Source of the DNA: Salinisphaera aquimarina
GTDB lineage: Bacteria; Pseudomonadota; Gammaproteobacteria; Nevskiales; Salinisphaeraceae
Assembly (NCBI RefSeq): GCF_042643355.1
Contig: NZ_JBHRSS010000010.1
Coordinates: 1 to 64,000, forward strand
Direction: 5' to 3'
DNA: 64,000 nucleotides
The translations under genes and the position numbers were made by a program. The notes under the pieces are model-generated. The model was not told the origin of the DNA. It ran no database searches and saw only the letters and a program-made list of their open reading frames with translations. Of the stretch, positions 19,152 to 30,021 are shown piece after piece; position 1 is the stretch's first letter; the number at the start of each line of letters is the position of its first letter.

Positions 19152-20360
19152 ATGCAGGCTCTATCACAGCGCGGCCAGGAATTGCGTGACCAGTTGCTCG
19201 CATTCATGGACGCCCACGTTTATCCGTCCGAAGCCGTCCACGCCCAGCAGCAGGCCGAGTCGAGCGATCGCTGGACACCGCCGCCGATACTCGACGAACT
19301 CAAGGCCAAGGCAAAAGCCGAGGGCCTGTGGAATCTGTTCCTGCCGGAAAGCGAATACGGCGCCGGACTGTCGAACTACGACTACGCCCATCTGTGCGAG
19401 ATCATGGGCCGCAGTTTCATCGCCCCGATCGTGTTCAACTGCAGCGCGCCGGATACCGGCAACATGGAAGTGCTGACCCGCTACGGCAGCGAGGCCCAGC
19501 AGCAGAAATGGCTGCAGCCGCTGCTCGACGGCGAGATCCGTTCCTGCTTCTCGATGACCGAGCCGGACGTGGCCTCCTCGGACGCCACGAATATCGCCAC
19601 CGAGATCAGGCGCGACGGCGACGAGTACATCGTCAACGGCCGCAAGTGGTGGTCCTCCGGTGCGATGGCCAGCAACTGCAAGATCGCCATCGTCATGGGC
19701 AAGACCGATACCTCGGCGGCCAAGCATCAGCAGCAGTCGATGATTCTGGTGCCGCTCGACACGCCCGGCGTGAAGATCGAGCGGGCCCTGCACGTGTTTG
19801 GCTACGACCACGCCCCCAAGGGCCACGCCGAGATCCATTACGACAACGTGCGCGTGCCGGCGGACAATCTCATTCTCGGTGAAGGCCGTGGTTTCGAAAT
19901 CGCCCAGGGCCGCCTCGGGCCGGGCCGTATCCATCACTGCATGCGTACCATCGGTGTCGCCGAGCGCGCGCTGGAGCTGATGTGCAAGCGCGCCGACGAG
20001 CGCGTGGCTTTTGGCCGCAAGCTCTCGGAGTTCGACTCCGTCGGCAAGAGCATCGCCCGTTCTCGTATCGAGATCGATCAGGCCCGCCTGCTTACCCTCA
20101 AGGCCGCCCAGATGATGGACGAGGTCGGCAACAAGCAGGCCCGTCAGGAGATCGCCATGATCAAGGTGATCGCCCCGGAAATGGCGCTCAAGGTGCTGGA
20201 TCGTGCGATCCAGGTGCACGGCGCCATGGGCGTCTGTCAGGACACCTTCCTGGCCTCCGCCTGGGCCAACGTACGCACGCTGCGCCTGGCCGACGGTCCC
20301 GATGAAGTCCATCTCGACACCATCGCCAAGCTGGAGATGCGTCGCCAGCGCGGTAACTGA
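19152..20360 (+). CDS. Acyl-CoA dehydrogenase, ACAD10/11-like
   Basis: FAD enzyme of 402 aa that introduces an alpha,beta double bond and hands electrons to ETF. Middle-domain CFSMTEPDVASSDATN and the C-terminal IQVHGAMGVCQDTFLASAWA and RLADGPDEVH are typical of the ACAD11-like branch, close to LvaC of levulinate catabolism. Start ATG 19152 follows GAGGAG. With the next two genes (SDR, APH kinase) it forms a set equivalent to the domains of animal ACAD10/11, which process 4-hydroxyacyl-CoAs through a phosphorylated intermediate. Confidence 0.88.
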   Translation: MQALSQRGQELRDQLLAFMDAHVYPSEAVHAQQQAESSDRWTPPPILDELKAKAKAEGLWNLFLPESEYGAGLSNYDYAHLCEIMGRSFIAPIVFNCSAPDTGNMEVLTRYGSEAQQQKWLQPLLDGEIRSCFSMTEPDVASSDATNIATEIRRDGDEYIVNGRKWWSSGAMASNCKIAIVMGKTDTSAAKHQQQSMILVPLDTPGVKIERALHVFGYDHAPKGHAEIHYDNVRVPADNLILGEGRGFEIAQGRLGPGRIHHCMRTIGVAERALELMCKRADERVAFGRKLSEFDSVGKSIARSRIEIDQARLLTLKAAQMMDEVGNKQARQEIAMIKVIAPEMALKVLDRAIQVHGAMGVCQDTFLASAWANVRTLRLADGPDEVHLDTIAKLEMRRQRGN

Positions 20361-20410
20361 AGGCATTGCCGACACGCGTCGTGACTACGTCGTCAGAAGA
20401 AAAAGCAGTC

Positions 20411-20492
20411 ATCCGCAGATTTCGCAGATGGCGCAGATTTGAGAAGGAAGCAGGCATTACATGTCTGGATTCAATCTGCGTCATCTGCGGAT
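20411..20492. repeat. Inverted pair of CGCAGAT-repeat elements
   Basis: Positions 20414-20438 hold three CGCAGAT heptamers at 9-nt spacing. AATCTGCGTCATCTGCGGAT (20473-20492) is an inverted, near-identical copy 32 bp away. The same motif recurs at 22430-22594. The transcript could form a long hairpin between ACAD and SDR genes. Confidence 0.7.
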
Positions 20493-20553
20493 AGTCTTGA
20501 TCTGTATTTTTGAACGCTCCCGCTGCGTGCGAGTAAGGAAAAAGGAGAACAAC

Positions 20554-21318
20554 ATGGCCAATCTATTCGACCTCACCGGCAAGGTTGCCGTCATCACCGG
20601 TTCCAGCCGCGGCATCGGCAAGGCCGTCGCCCAGCAGATGGCGGCCCACGGTGCCAAGATCGTCGTCTCCAGCCGCAAGGCCGAGGCCTGCGAAGCGGTG
20701 GTTGCCGAACTCAAGGCCGACGGCCACGACGCGATCGCCGTGCCGTGCCATGTCGGCAAGAAAGAAGACCTGCAGCATCTGGTCGATACCGCGATCGCAA
20801 CCTATGGCCAGATCGATATCCTGGTCTGCAACGCGGCCACCAATCCGGTCTACGGCACCACCGCCGACATGACCGACGAGGCCTGGGACAAGATTCTGGA
20901 AACCAACGTGCGCGGCACCTTCTGGCTGTGCAATATGGTCTTGCCGGGCATGGCCGAACACGGCGGTGGCAACGTCATCGTGCTGTCGTCGATCGCCGGC
21001 CTGCGGGGCAACAGCGTGATCGGCACCTACGGCGTGTCGAAAGCCGCCGAGGCGGCACTCGCACGTAATCTGGCGGTGGAGTGGGGGCCGAAGAACATTC
21101 GTGTCAACGCTATCGCGCCGGGGCTGGTGCGCACCGATTTCGCCAAGGCGCTGATCGAGGACCCCAAGCGTCTCGAGCAGGCCGAAAAACGCACCCCCGT
21201 GCGCCGTATCGGCGAGCCCGATGATATCGCCGGCGTGGCGGTATTCCTGGCCAGCCAGGCCAGCGCCTACGTCACCGGCCAGACGCTCGTCGCCGACGGC
21301 GGCGAAACGATCAGCTAG
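20554..21318 (+). CDS. SDR-family oxidoreductase in ACAD-SDR-APH operon
   Basis: Classical SDR of 254 aa: TGSSRGIG cofactor loop, CNAATN (where NNAG is usual), catalytic YGVSKAA and C-terminal TGQTLVADGG. AAGGAG precedes the ATG at 20554. A role as 3-hydroxyacyl-CoA or hydroxy-acid dehydrogenase acting with the flanking acyl-CoA dehydrogenase and kinase is likely but inferred. Its stop overlaps the kinase start by one nt. Confidence 0.87.
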   Translation: MANLFDLTGKVAVITGSSRGIGKAVAQQMAAHGAKIVVSSRKAEACEAVVAELKADGHDAIAVPCHVGKKEDLQHLVDTAIATYGQIDILVCNAATNPVYGTTADMTDEAWDKILETNVRGTFWLCNMVLPGMAEHGGGNVIVLSSIAGLRGNSVIGTYGVSKAAEAALARNLAVEWGPKNIRVNAIAPGLVRTDFAKALIEDPKRLEQAEKRTPVRRIGEPDDIAGVAVFLASQASAYVTGQTLVADGGETIS

Positions 21319-22397
21319 TGTCGTCGAGCCCACACAGCGGTGCGCCGGAGATCGTCGGAATCCGCGAAGCGCATCGCTTCTATATTCCCGCGCTCGGTGA
21401 CTATCTCGCCGCGCACGGCCTGCTCGACGGCAGCCTGCGGGTGATGCAGTTCCAGGGCGGGCAGTCGAACCCGACGTTCCTGCTGGAAACCGATACCGAG
21501 GAGGCGACCCACCACTACGTGCTGCGCAAGCAGCCGCCCGGCGAGATCCTGCCGTCCGCGCACCGTATCGATCGCGAGTACAAGGTCATGGCCGCGCTCG
21601 CCGGCTCGGACGTGCCGGTGCCGGCCATGCATGTCTACTGCGAAGACGCCGATATCATCGGTACGCCGTTCTATGTGATGGATTACGTCGAGGGTCGGGT
21701 GTTCGCCGACCCGTCGTTGCCGGAACTGGCCGTGGGCGAGCGCGCCGGCGTCTACCACGCGCTGGTGGATACGCTCGCGGCGCTGCACGCGGTCGACGTC
21801 AAGGCGGTCGGCCTGGAGACGTTCGGCCGGCCCAACGGCTATGTCGAGCGCCAGATCCGGCGCTGGCGCAGTCAATACGAAGCCTCCGCCGAGCAGACCG
21901 ACCCGGCGATGGATGCGCTGGGCGAATGGCTCGAGGCACGGATCCCGCCGGACACGCGGCCGGCCATCGCCCACGGCGATTTCCGCATCGGCAATCTGCT
22001 GCTCACCCCTGATCTGTCGGGCGTGGCCGCGGTCCTGGACTGGGAACTGGCCACCATCGGCCATCCATTGGCCGATCTCGCCTATGCCTGCATGCCCTAC
22101 TATCTGCCGCACGGCGTGGCCGGAGTGAAGGGCATAGAGGGGCTGGATCTGTCGGCCCACGGTATTCCCAGCGAGGCCTCGCAGCTCGAGCGTTACTGTG
22201 CGCGGCGCGGCATCGACGGTATCGACGACTGGCCAGTGTTCGTCGCCTTCGCGCTGTACCGCACCGCCGCTATTCTGCAGGGCGTCTATGCACGCGCGCT
22301 ACAGGGCAACGCCAGCAACGCCAATGCGCTGCAGGTGGGCAAGCGCGCCGGCCTGATCGCCGAGCGCGGCTGGGCGGTGGCGCAGGGAGTCGACTGA
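21318..22397 (+). CDS. APH-fold phosphotransferase, ACAD10/11 kinase-domain type
   Basis: Kinase of 359 aa in the aminoglycoside/choline kinase fold. It has the catalytic loop HGDFRIGNLLL, the metal-binding Asp in VLDWELATIGHPLADLAY, and a P-loop-like region FQGGQSNPTFLL. The family includes the N-terminal domain of ACAD10/11 and LvaA, which phosphorylate the 4-hydroxyl of acyl-CoAs; antibiotic resistance is unlikely. It starts with GTG at 21318, overlapping the SDR stop (TAGTG). I see no gene for an LvaB-like small partner. Confidence 0.85.
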   Translation: MSSSPHSGAPEIVGIREAHRFYIPALGDYLAAHGLLDGSLRVMQFQGGQSNPTFLLETDTEEATHHYVLRKQPPGEILPSAHRIDREYKVMAALAGSDVPVPAMHVYCEDADIIGTPFYVMDYVEGRVFADPSLPELAVGERAGVYHALVDTLAALHAVDVKAVGLETFGRPNGYVERQIRRWRSQYEASAEQTDPAMDALGEWLEARIPPDTRPAIAHGDFRIGNLLLTPDLSGVAAVLDWELATIGHPLADLAYACMPYYLPHGVAGVKGIEGLDLSAHGIPSEASQLERYCARRGIDGIDDWPVFVAFALYRTAAILQGVYARALQGNASNANALQVGKRAGLIAERGWAVAQGVD

Positions 22398-22429
22398 TCA
22401 CTCTTGAGCCAACGCCAGCGGAGAAAGGG

Positions 22430-22594
22430 TTATCCGCGGATAGACGCAGATGAACGCAGATAAAATTCATGAAAAGCTGATCCTCTGTGGCAGTGGAGAG
22501 TCATGAATGACGCACAAGCCGGGCGTGGCGTACCGGCCGATCATCAGCTGCTGTTCCGCTGCCGATCTTGTATCTGCGTCATCTGCGGATAAAA
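22430..22594. repeat. Second inverted pair of CGCAGAT-repeat elements with an inner dyad
   Basis: Left arm 22430-22466 (TTATCCGCGGATAGACGCAG and on) and right arm 22572-22594 (ATCTGCGTCATCTGCGGATA) are inverted relatives of the pair at 20411-20492. Between them ATTCATGA (22465-22472) and TCATGAAT (22501-22508) form another inverted repeat. Occupies most of the gap between the kinase and surE. Confidence 0.7.
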
Positions 22595-22679
22595 CGCCTG
22601 TACTAGTCTTGATTCGCGTCCAGGCGCGGATATCGATCTGAATCCAACGCCGGCATCGGACGGCGACCAGGAGTATGGA

Positions 22680-23507
22680 ATGGAACGTCTGAAACGGGTG
22701 CTGGTCACCAACGACGATGGCATCGACGCGCCCGGTCTGAAGATTGCCGAGGCGATCGCGGCCCGGATCGCCGATGAAGTCGTCACCATCGCGCCCCTGG
22801 GTGATCAAAGCGGCGTGGGGCAGGGGATTTCCATGCACAATCCGCTGCGGCTGACGCGTTATGCCGAACATCGTTATGCCGTCACCGGCACGCCCGCGGA
22901 TTGCGTCATGTACGCCATGGCCGAATTCTTTGCCGATACGCCGCCCGATCTGGTGCTGTCCGGGGTCAACTGGGGCGCGAATCTGTCCGATTCGGTGATG
23001 TATTCCGGCACCGTGGGCGCGGTGCTGGCGGCCAATCATCTCGGCCTCGATGCGATCGCGCTCAGTCAGGCCTTTACTCAGCGCTCAGCACTGGATTTCT
23101 CTGCCACAGAAGCCTTCGCGGTGGCCGCGATTGAAGATCTCTGGGCGACGCGTAGCGCGCACGGCTGTTGCTGGAATATCAATTTCCCCATGCTGGCGGT
23201 CGAGGCCATTAGCGGCATGCGCTTCACGCGCCAGGTCGGCGGCGCGATTCGGGCGCCGCATCTCATCGAAGGCGCCGATGGTCGGGGTCTGGCCTATCAC
23301 TGGCTGACCTTCGAACGCGACACCACCAACGTGACTGCGGCCGATGCCGATGTCGTTGCCCTCCGGGATGGCTATATCTCGGCCATGCCACTACGCGGTA
23401 CCCGCTGCGACGAGGCGGTTCTGGAGCGGGTCAGCGTCGGCGGTGAACGCCGGTTGACGCCCGCCGGTCAGCACGCTGGCGAGGCCAGGAGCACACAGGC
23501 AAAATAG
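22680..23507 (+). CDS. SurE-family 5'/3'-nucleotidase
   Basis: Metal-dependent phosphatase of 275 aa that removes phosphate from nucleoside monophosphates and related phosphoesters. The family signature LVTNDDGIDAPGL is at residues 8-20 with the metal-binding Asp pair, and SGVNWGANLSDSVMYSGTVGA near residue 98 completes the site. The usual partners pcm/rpoS are absent. Placed next to a kinase that may make phosphorylated acyl-CoAs, a phosphatase role there is conceivable but unproven. AGGAG is 6 nt before the ATG. Confidence 0.88.
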   Translation: MERLKRVLVTNDDGIDAPGLKIAEAIAARIADEVVTIAPLGDQSGVGQGISMHNPLRLTRYAEHRYAVTGTPADCVMYAMAEFFADTPPDLVLSGVNWGANLSDSVMYSGTVGAVLAANHLGLDAIALSQAFTQRSALDFSATEAFAVAAIEDLWATRSAHGCCWNINFPMLAVEAISGMRFTRQVGGAIRAPHLIEGADGRGLAYHWLTFERDTTNVTAADADVVALRDGYISAMPLRGTRCDEAVLERVSVGGERRLTPAGQHAGEARSTQAK

Positions 23508-23514
23508 CGTTTCA
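23500..23514. promoter_or_regulatory. Candidate lipid-regulon operator upstream of pim-like operon
   Basis: CAAAATAGCGTTTCA overlaps the surE stop codon and is followed after 7 nt by TTGACG (23522-23527). It is one of the seven related sites and shares the core AAATAGCGTTT with the site before ETF-QO. Confidence 0.55.
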
Positions 23515-23621
23515 AAAATGTTTGACGGCTCCGGGCGATACCGCCAGAGTCGATGATTGCCGTCGATCGCGCACAGACAGCGACGCCGGCGCGACCCGTC
23601 ATTACCGAGGAGATAATCGCA

Positions 23622-25292
23622 ATGTTCGACCGGCACCACGGGGTATGGCCTGCCAATCTGCCGTTGCATCTGGTATTGCCGCAGACCAGCCTGTACAGCA
23701 ATCTCGCGATTTCGGCGCTGCGCTATCCGGACCGAGCGGCGATGATCTACTACGACTCGCCGATCAGCTATCGCCGGCTCGACGCGGAAGTACAGGCGCT
23801 CGCCGGCTATCTGCAGCATCGCGGCGTCGCCAAGGGCGACCGGGTGCTGCTGTTCATGCAGAACGCGCCCCAGTTCGTGATCGCCTATTACGCGATCCTG
23901 CGCGCCAACGCCGTCGTCGTGCCGGTCAACCCGATGAATCGCAGCGTCGAACTCGAGCACTACGCCGAAGACACCGGCGCCACGATCTGCATCTGTGGCC
24001 AGGAACGCTTCGAAGCGGTGACGCCGCTGCTGGAAAGCGGCCGGCTCGAACACGCGGTGGTCGCCAGCTACGGTGATTACGTCACCGAGGATACGGACCT
24101 GGATCTGCCGGCCGAAGTACAGGCCGCGGCCCAGCCGATCGACTGCGGCGACGCGATTCACTGGTCGCAGGCCCTGCATGCCGGTCATGCGCCCGGCGAG
24201 CTTGAGGTCGGCCCCGACGATCTGGCGGTGTTGCCCTACAGCTCCGGCACCACCGGCGCGCCCAAGGGCTGCATGCACACCCACGCCACGGTCATGGCGA
24301 CCGCGGTGCAGAGTGTGTACTGGAGTCACAGCACATCCGAAGGCAAGTCGCTGGCCACGCTGCCTTATTTTCATGTCACCGGCATGCAGAACGGGATGAA
24401 TGCGCCGATCTTCATCGGCTCGACGGTAGTGCTGATGACACGCTGGGAACGGCGCACCGCGGCGAAGCTCATCGAGCGTTATCGCATCACCCGCTGGACC
24501 AATATCGTCACCATGGCGATCGACATGCTCGCCGACCCGGAGATCGAATCCTTCGATCTGTCTAGCTTGCAGAACATCGGCGGCGGTGGCGCGGCAATGC
24601 CCGAAGCCGTCTCCGAGAAACTGTTCAAGCTCACCGGGCTGCACTATGTCGAAGGCTATGGTCTGTCGGAGACGATTGCGGGCACGCATATCAACCCCTT
24701 CGATGCGCCCAAGCCGCAGTGTCTGGGAATTCCCGTATTCGACGTGGACTCGCGCATCGTCGACACCGACACGCTGGCCGAGCTCGGCCCCAACGAGGTC
24801 GGCGAGATCATCACCCGCGGGCCGCAGGTCTTCTCCGGCTACTGGCGGCGCCCGGAAGCGACCAAGGCCGCGTTCATGGCACTCGACGGCGAGCGTTTCT
24901 TTCGCACCGGCGATATCGGCTATTACGACGACGAGGGCTATTTCTTCCTCGTCGATCGGGTCAAACGCATGATCAACGCCTCCGGCTACAAGGTCTGGCC
25001 GGCGGAAGTGGAAAGCCTGATGTATCGGCATCCGGATATTCGCGAGGCCTGTGTCATTTCCACGCCGCACGAACGCCGGGGTGAGGGTGTCAAAGCTTGC
25101 GTGGTACTGGTCGATGGCGCCGCCGGCCGGGTCAGCGGCGAGGATATCCGTGACTGGTGCAAGGACAATATGGCCGCCTACAAGGTGCCGCAGGTGGTCG
25201 AGATATGCGACAGCCTGCCGCGGTCGCCGACCGGCAAGATCATGTGGCGTGCGCTGCAGGAGCAGGAATGGCCCGAGGCCAAGGCCGGCTGA
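23622..25292 (+). CDS. Acyl-CoA synthetase (fatty/dicarboxylic acid-CoA ligase)
   Basis: AMP-forming ligase of 556 aa: P-loop YSSGTTGAPKGCMHTH, EGYGLSET, the hinge TGDIGYYDDEGYFFLVDRVK and catalytic Lys in SPTGKIMW. It activates the acid that feeds the three downstream beta-oxidation genes. ATG at 23622 is preceded by GAGGAG (23607-23612, 9-nt spacing); the frame extends to 23553 but without a ribosome site. The next gene has its own operator-like dyad in the 157-bp gap. Confidence 0.88.
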   Translation: MFDRHHGVWPANLPLHLVLPQTSLYSNLAISALRYPDRAAMIYYDSPISYRRLDAEVQALAGYLQHRGVAKGDRVLLFMQNAPQFVIAYYAILRANAVVVPVNPMNRSVELEHYAEDTGATICICGQERFEAVTPLLESGRLEHAVVASYGDYVTEDTDLDLPAEVQAAAQPIDCGDAIHWSQALHAGHAPGELEVGPDDLAVLPYSSGTTGAPKGCMHTHATVMATAVQSVYWSHSTSEGKSLATLPYFHVTGMQNGMNAPIFIGSTVVLMTRWERRTAAKLIERYRITRWTNIVTMAIDMLADPEIESFDLSSLQNIGGGGAAMPEAVSEKLFKLTGLHYVEGYGLSETIAGTHINPFDAPKPQCLGIPVFDVDSRIVDTDTLAELGPNEVGEIITRGPQVFSGYWRRPEATKAAFMALDGERFFRTGDIGYYDDEGYFFLVDRVKRMINASGYKVWPAEVESLMYRHPDIREACVISTPHERRGEGVKACVVLVDGAAGRVSGEDIRDWCKDNMAAYKVPQVVEICDSLPRSPTGKIMWRALQEQEWPEAKAG

Positions 25293-25326
25293 TTGGCGCG
25301 GGTTCTGGTATCGGCCATTCCAAAAA

Positions 25327-25341
25327 CAAAATGCTATTTCA
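25327..25341. promoter_or_regulatory. Candidate lipid-regulon operator upstream of the hydratase/dehydrogenase gene
   Basis: CAAAATGCTATTTCA, then TTGATT (25347-25352) after 5 nt and TAGCTT 18 nt further on as a weak -10. It suggests an internal promoter within the ligase to ACAD cluster. Confidence 0.5.
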
Positions 25342-25449
25342 AAAAATTGATTTCAGCCCGGCTTTTCGTTTAGCTTGGCGTCCACAAACTCGCTGGAAAG
25401 CGCGCTCCAACAGGTGCGTTTCTGGTATGACACAGTGCAAGGAGTCGTT

Positions 25450-27540
<2,091 letters not shown>

Positions 27541-27555
27541 TAGAGAGACACCAAC

Positions 27556-28734
27556 ATGGATATTGAATACAACGAAAGTGAACGCGCCTTCCGCGACGAA
27601 GTGCGCGCGTTTCTGGCCGATAAACTGCCGGCCACGATCTCGAACAAGGTCAAGCAGTCGGAGCGCCTGAGCCCGGAAGAGACGGTGCAGTGGCACCGTA
27701 TTCTCGGCGACAAGGGCTGGCTGGCCATGCACTGGCCGGTCGAGTACGGCGGCCCGGGCTGGAGCCCGATCCAGAAGCATATCTTCGAGGAAGAAACGGC
27801 CGAGGCCGGTGCCCCGCGTCTGTTGCCGTTCGGCATCAACATGGTCGCCCCGGTGATCATGAAGTTCGGCACCCAGGCGCAGAAGGACTACTACCTGCCG
27901 CGTATCCTCAAGACCGAGGACTGGTGGGCCCAGGGTTATTCCGAGCCCGGCGCCGGTTCCGATCTGGCCAGTCTCAAGACCCGTGCGGTGCGCGACGGCG
28001 ATCATTACATCGTCAACGGGCAGAAGACCTGGACCACGCTCGGTCAGCACGCGAACATGATGTTCAACCTCGTGCGCACCAACCCGGACGTCAAGAAACA
28101 GGAAGGCATCTCCTTTCTGCTCATCGACATGAACACCCCGGGCGTGACCGTGCGTCCGCTGATCACTCTCGACGGCGAGCACGAAGTCAACGAAGTCTTC
28201 TTCGACGATGTCAAGGTGCCGGTCGAGAACCTGGTCGGTGAGGAGAACAAGGGCTGGACCTGTGCCAAGTACCTGCTCACCTTCGAGCGTACCGGCATCG
28301 CCGGCGTGGGTATCTCCAAGGCCGCGCTGGCCGATCTCAAGGACATCGCCCGTACCCAGATGGTGCAGGGCAAGCCGCTCATCGAGCAGCCCAGCTTCGC
28401 CGAGCGCCTCGCCGATCTGGAAATAGAGCTGATGGCGGTCGAGATGACCAACCTGCGCACGGTGGCGGCGGCCGAAGCCGGCGGCGTGCCGGGCGCGGAA
28501 AGCTCGTTTCTCAAGATCATGGGCACGGAAGTGCGTCAGGCGATCTCCGATCTCTATCGAGAAGCGGCCGGCCCCTATGCGCTGCCGTTCATCGCGGAAG
28601 AAGACGAGATGGTGGGCCCCGAGTTCGCCGGCCCCGCGTCACCGACGTATTTCAACCTGCGCAAGCTCTCGATCTTCGGCGGCTCCAACGAGATCCAGAA
28701 GAACATCATCTCCAAGGCGATCCTCGGTCTTTAG
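27556..28734 (+). CDS. Acyl-CoA dehydrogenase, large subunit of a two-subunit enzyme (PimC-like)
   Basis: ACAD of 392 aa resembling the large subunit of pimeloyl-CoA dehydrogenase. It has the conserved YSEPGAGSDLASLKT FAD-contact region, NGQKTWTT, and a C-terminal FGGSNEIQKNIISK carrying the catalytic-position Glu. The immediately following gene is a divergent, smaller ACAD, as in pimC-pimD and in heterotetrameric FadE pairs of actinobacteria. The gap from the preceding gene is 15 bp. Confidence 0.9.
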   Translation: MDIEYNESERAFRDEVRAFLADKLPATISNKVKQSERLSPEETVQWHRILGDKGWLAMHWPVEYGGPGWSPIQKHIFEEETAEAGAPRLLPFGINMVAPVIMKFGTQAQKDYYLPRILKTEDWWAQGYSEPGAGSDLASLKTRAVRDGDHYIVNGQKTWTTLGQHANMMFNLVRTNPDVKKQEGISFLLIDMNTPGVTVRPLITLDGEHEVNEVFFDDVKVPVENLVGEENKGWTCAKYLLTFERTGIAGVGISKAALADLKDIARTQMVQGKPLIEQPSFAERLADLEIELMAVEMTNLRTVAAAEAGGVPGAESSFLKIMGTEVRQAISDLYREAAGPYALPFIAEEDEMVGPEFAGPASPTYFNLRKLSIFGGSNEIQKNIISKAILGL

Positions 28735-28761
28735 GACCGGCGCCGGACAAGGGAACAGACA

Positions 28762-29913
28762 ATGGATTTTACCTACAGTGACGAGCAGCGCATGCTCAAG
28801 GACATGGTCGACCGCGTTGTGGCCGACCAGTACGACTTCGACGCGCGCGAGAAGATCGTCAACTCCGACACCGGCTTCTCGGCCGACCTGTGGAACCAGT
28901 TCGCCGAGCTGGGCCTGCTGGGCGTGCCGTTCTCCGAGGCCGCCGGTGGCTTCGATGGCGGCGGTGCCGAGCTGATGGTCGTTGCCGAAGGCTTCGGCCG
29001 CGGCCTGGTGGTCGAGCCGTATCTGTCGAGCGTAGTGCTCTCGGGCACCTTCATCGACGCGATCGCCGACGACGCCCGCAAGGCCGCGCTGATCGAGCCG
29101 ATACTGAGCGGCGAAACCCGCTACGCGCTGGCCTGCTATGAAGCCGCCGGTCGCTACGATCCGCACTGGATCGAGACCACCGCCGAGAAGTCGGGCGACG
29201 GCTACACCCTCAACGGCGCCAAGTCGGTCGTGCTCAACGGCGATACCGCCAACAAGCTGATCGTGATCGCCCGCAGCAGTGGCGACATCGATTCGGCCGA
29301 CGGCCTGAGCGCGTTCATCGTCGATGCCGACGCCGAGGGCGTCAGCCGTCGCGGCTATCCCACCATCGACGGCCACCGCGGCGCCGAGATCACCCTGGCC
29401 AACGTCACCGTTGGCAGCGACGCGCTGCTGGGCGAAGAGGGCAAGGCCGCCGATGCGCTGCAATATGCCATCGACCGCGGCATCGTCGCCCTGTGCGCGG
29501 AAGCCTCGGGCGCCATGGAAGTGGCCTGCGATCTGACCCTGCAGTATCTCAAGGACCGCAAGCAGTTCGGCGTGCCGATCGGCAGCTTCCAGGCGCTGCA
29601 GCATCGCATGGTCGACATGCGCATGGCGCTGGAGAAAGTGCGCTCGCTCACCCTGTGGGCCGCCTGCTCGCTGGACAGCCCCGAGATCGAGCGTCGCCAG
29701 CGTCTGTCCGCCGCCAAGGCGATGGTCGGCAAGGCCGGTCGCAAGGTCGCCGAGGAAGCCATCCAGCTGTTCGGTGGCATGGGCATGATGGACGAGTCGT
29801 CGATCTCCCACTACGCCAAGCGCATCGTCATGATCGACCACTACCTGGGCGATCGCGAATATCATATGGCGCTGCTGCGTGACATGACCCTGGCCGGGCA
29901 GGACGTCGCCTGA
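28762..29913 (+). CDS. Acyl-CoA dehydrogenase, small subunit of a two-subunit enzyme (PimD-like)
   Basis: ACAD-fold protein of 383 aa close to the small subunit of pimeloyl-CoA dehydrogenase (opening DFTYSDEQRMLKDMVDR; VEPYLSSVVLSG near residue 85). The C-terminal region reads FGGMGMMDESSISHY in place of the catalytic GGxxE loop of the large subunit, so it probably works as the partner of the previous gene. It is the last gene of the operon and is followed by a strong terminator. Confidence 0.9.
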   Translation: MDFTYSDEQRMLKDMVDRVVADQYDFDAREKIVNSDTGFSADLWNQFAELGLLGVPFSEAAGGFDGGGAELMVVAEGFGRGLVVEPYLSSVVLSGTFIDAIADDARKAALIEPILSGETRYALACYEAAGRYDPHWIETTAEKSGDGYTLNGAKSVVLNGDTANKLIVIARSSGDIDSADGLSAFIVDADAEGVSRRGYPTIDGHRGAEITLANVTVGSDALLGEEGKAADALQYAIDRGIVALCAEASGAMEVACDLTLQYLKDRKQFGVPIGSFQALQHRMVDMRMALEKVRSLTLWAACSLDSPEIERRQRLSAAKAMVGKAGRKVAEEAIQLFGGMGMMDESSISHYAKRIVMIDHYLGDREYHMALLRDMTLAGQDVA

Positions 29914-29945
29914 CAGCGCGGCGTCGAGACAGGATGAAGAAAAGC

Positions 29946-29978
29946 ACGGCCGGCATCCTCATGCCGGCCGTTTTGTTT
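29946..29978 (+). terminator. Rho-independent terminator of pim-like operon
   Basis: Perfect 11-bp stem (ACGGCCGGCAT with ATGCCGGCCGT), CCTC loop, then TTTTGTTT, 33 bp after the PimD-like stop. Confidence 0.9.
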
Positions 29979-30021
29979 GCGGCGTCCGTCAGGCCGGCGC
30001 CAACGTGCAAGGAATCGTGCA

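Noticed and set aside
21318..22397. APH-fold protein considered as an aminoglycoside resistance gene
   Set aside because: It is embedded in and overlaps a lipid-catabolic operon and resembles ACAD10/11 kinase domains, not resistance enzymes.
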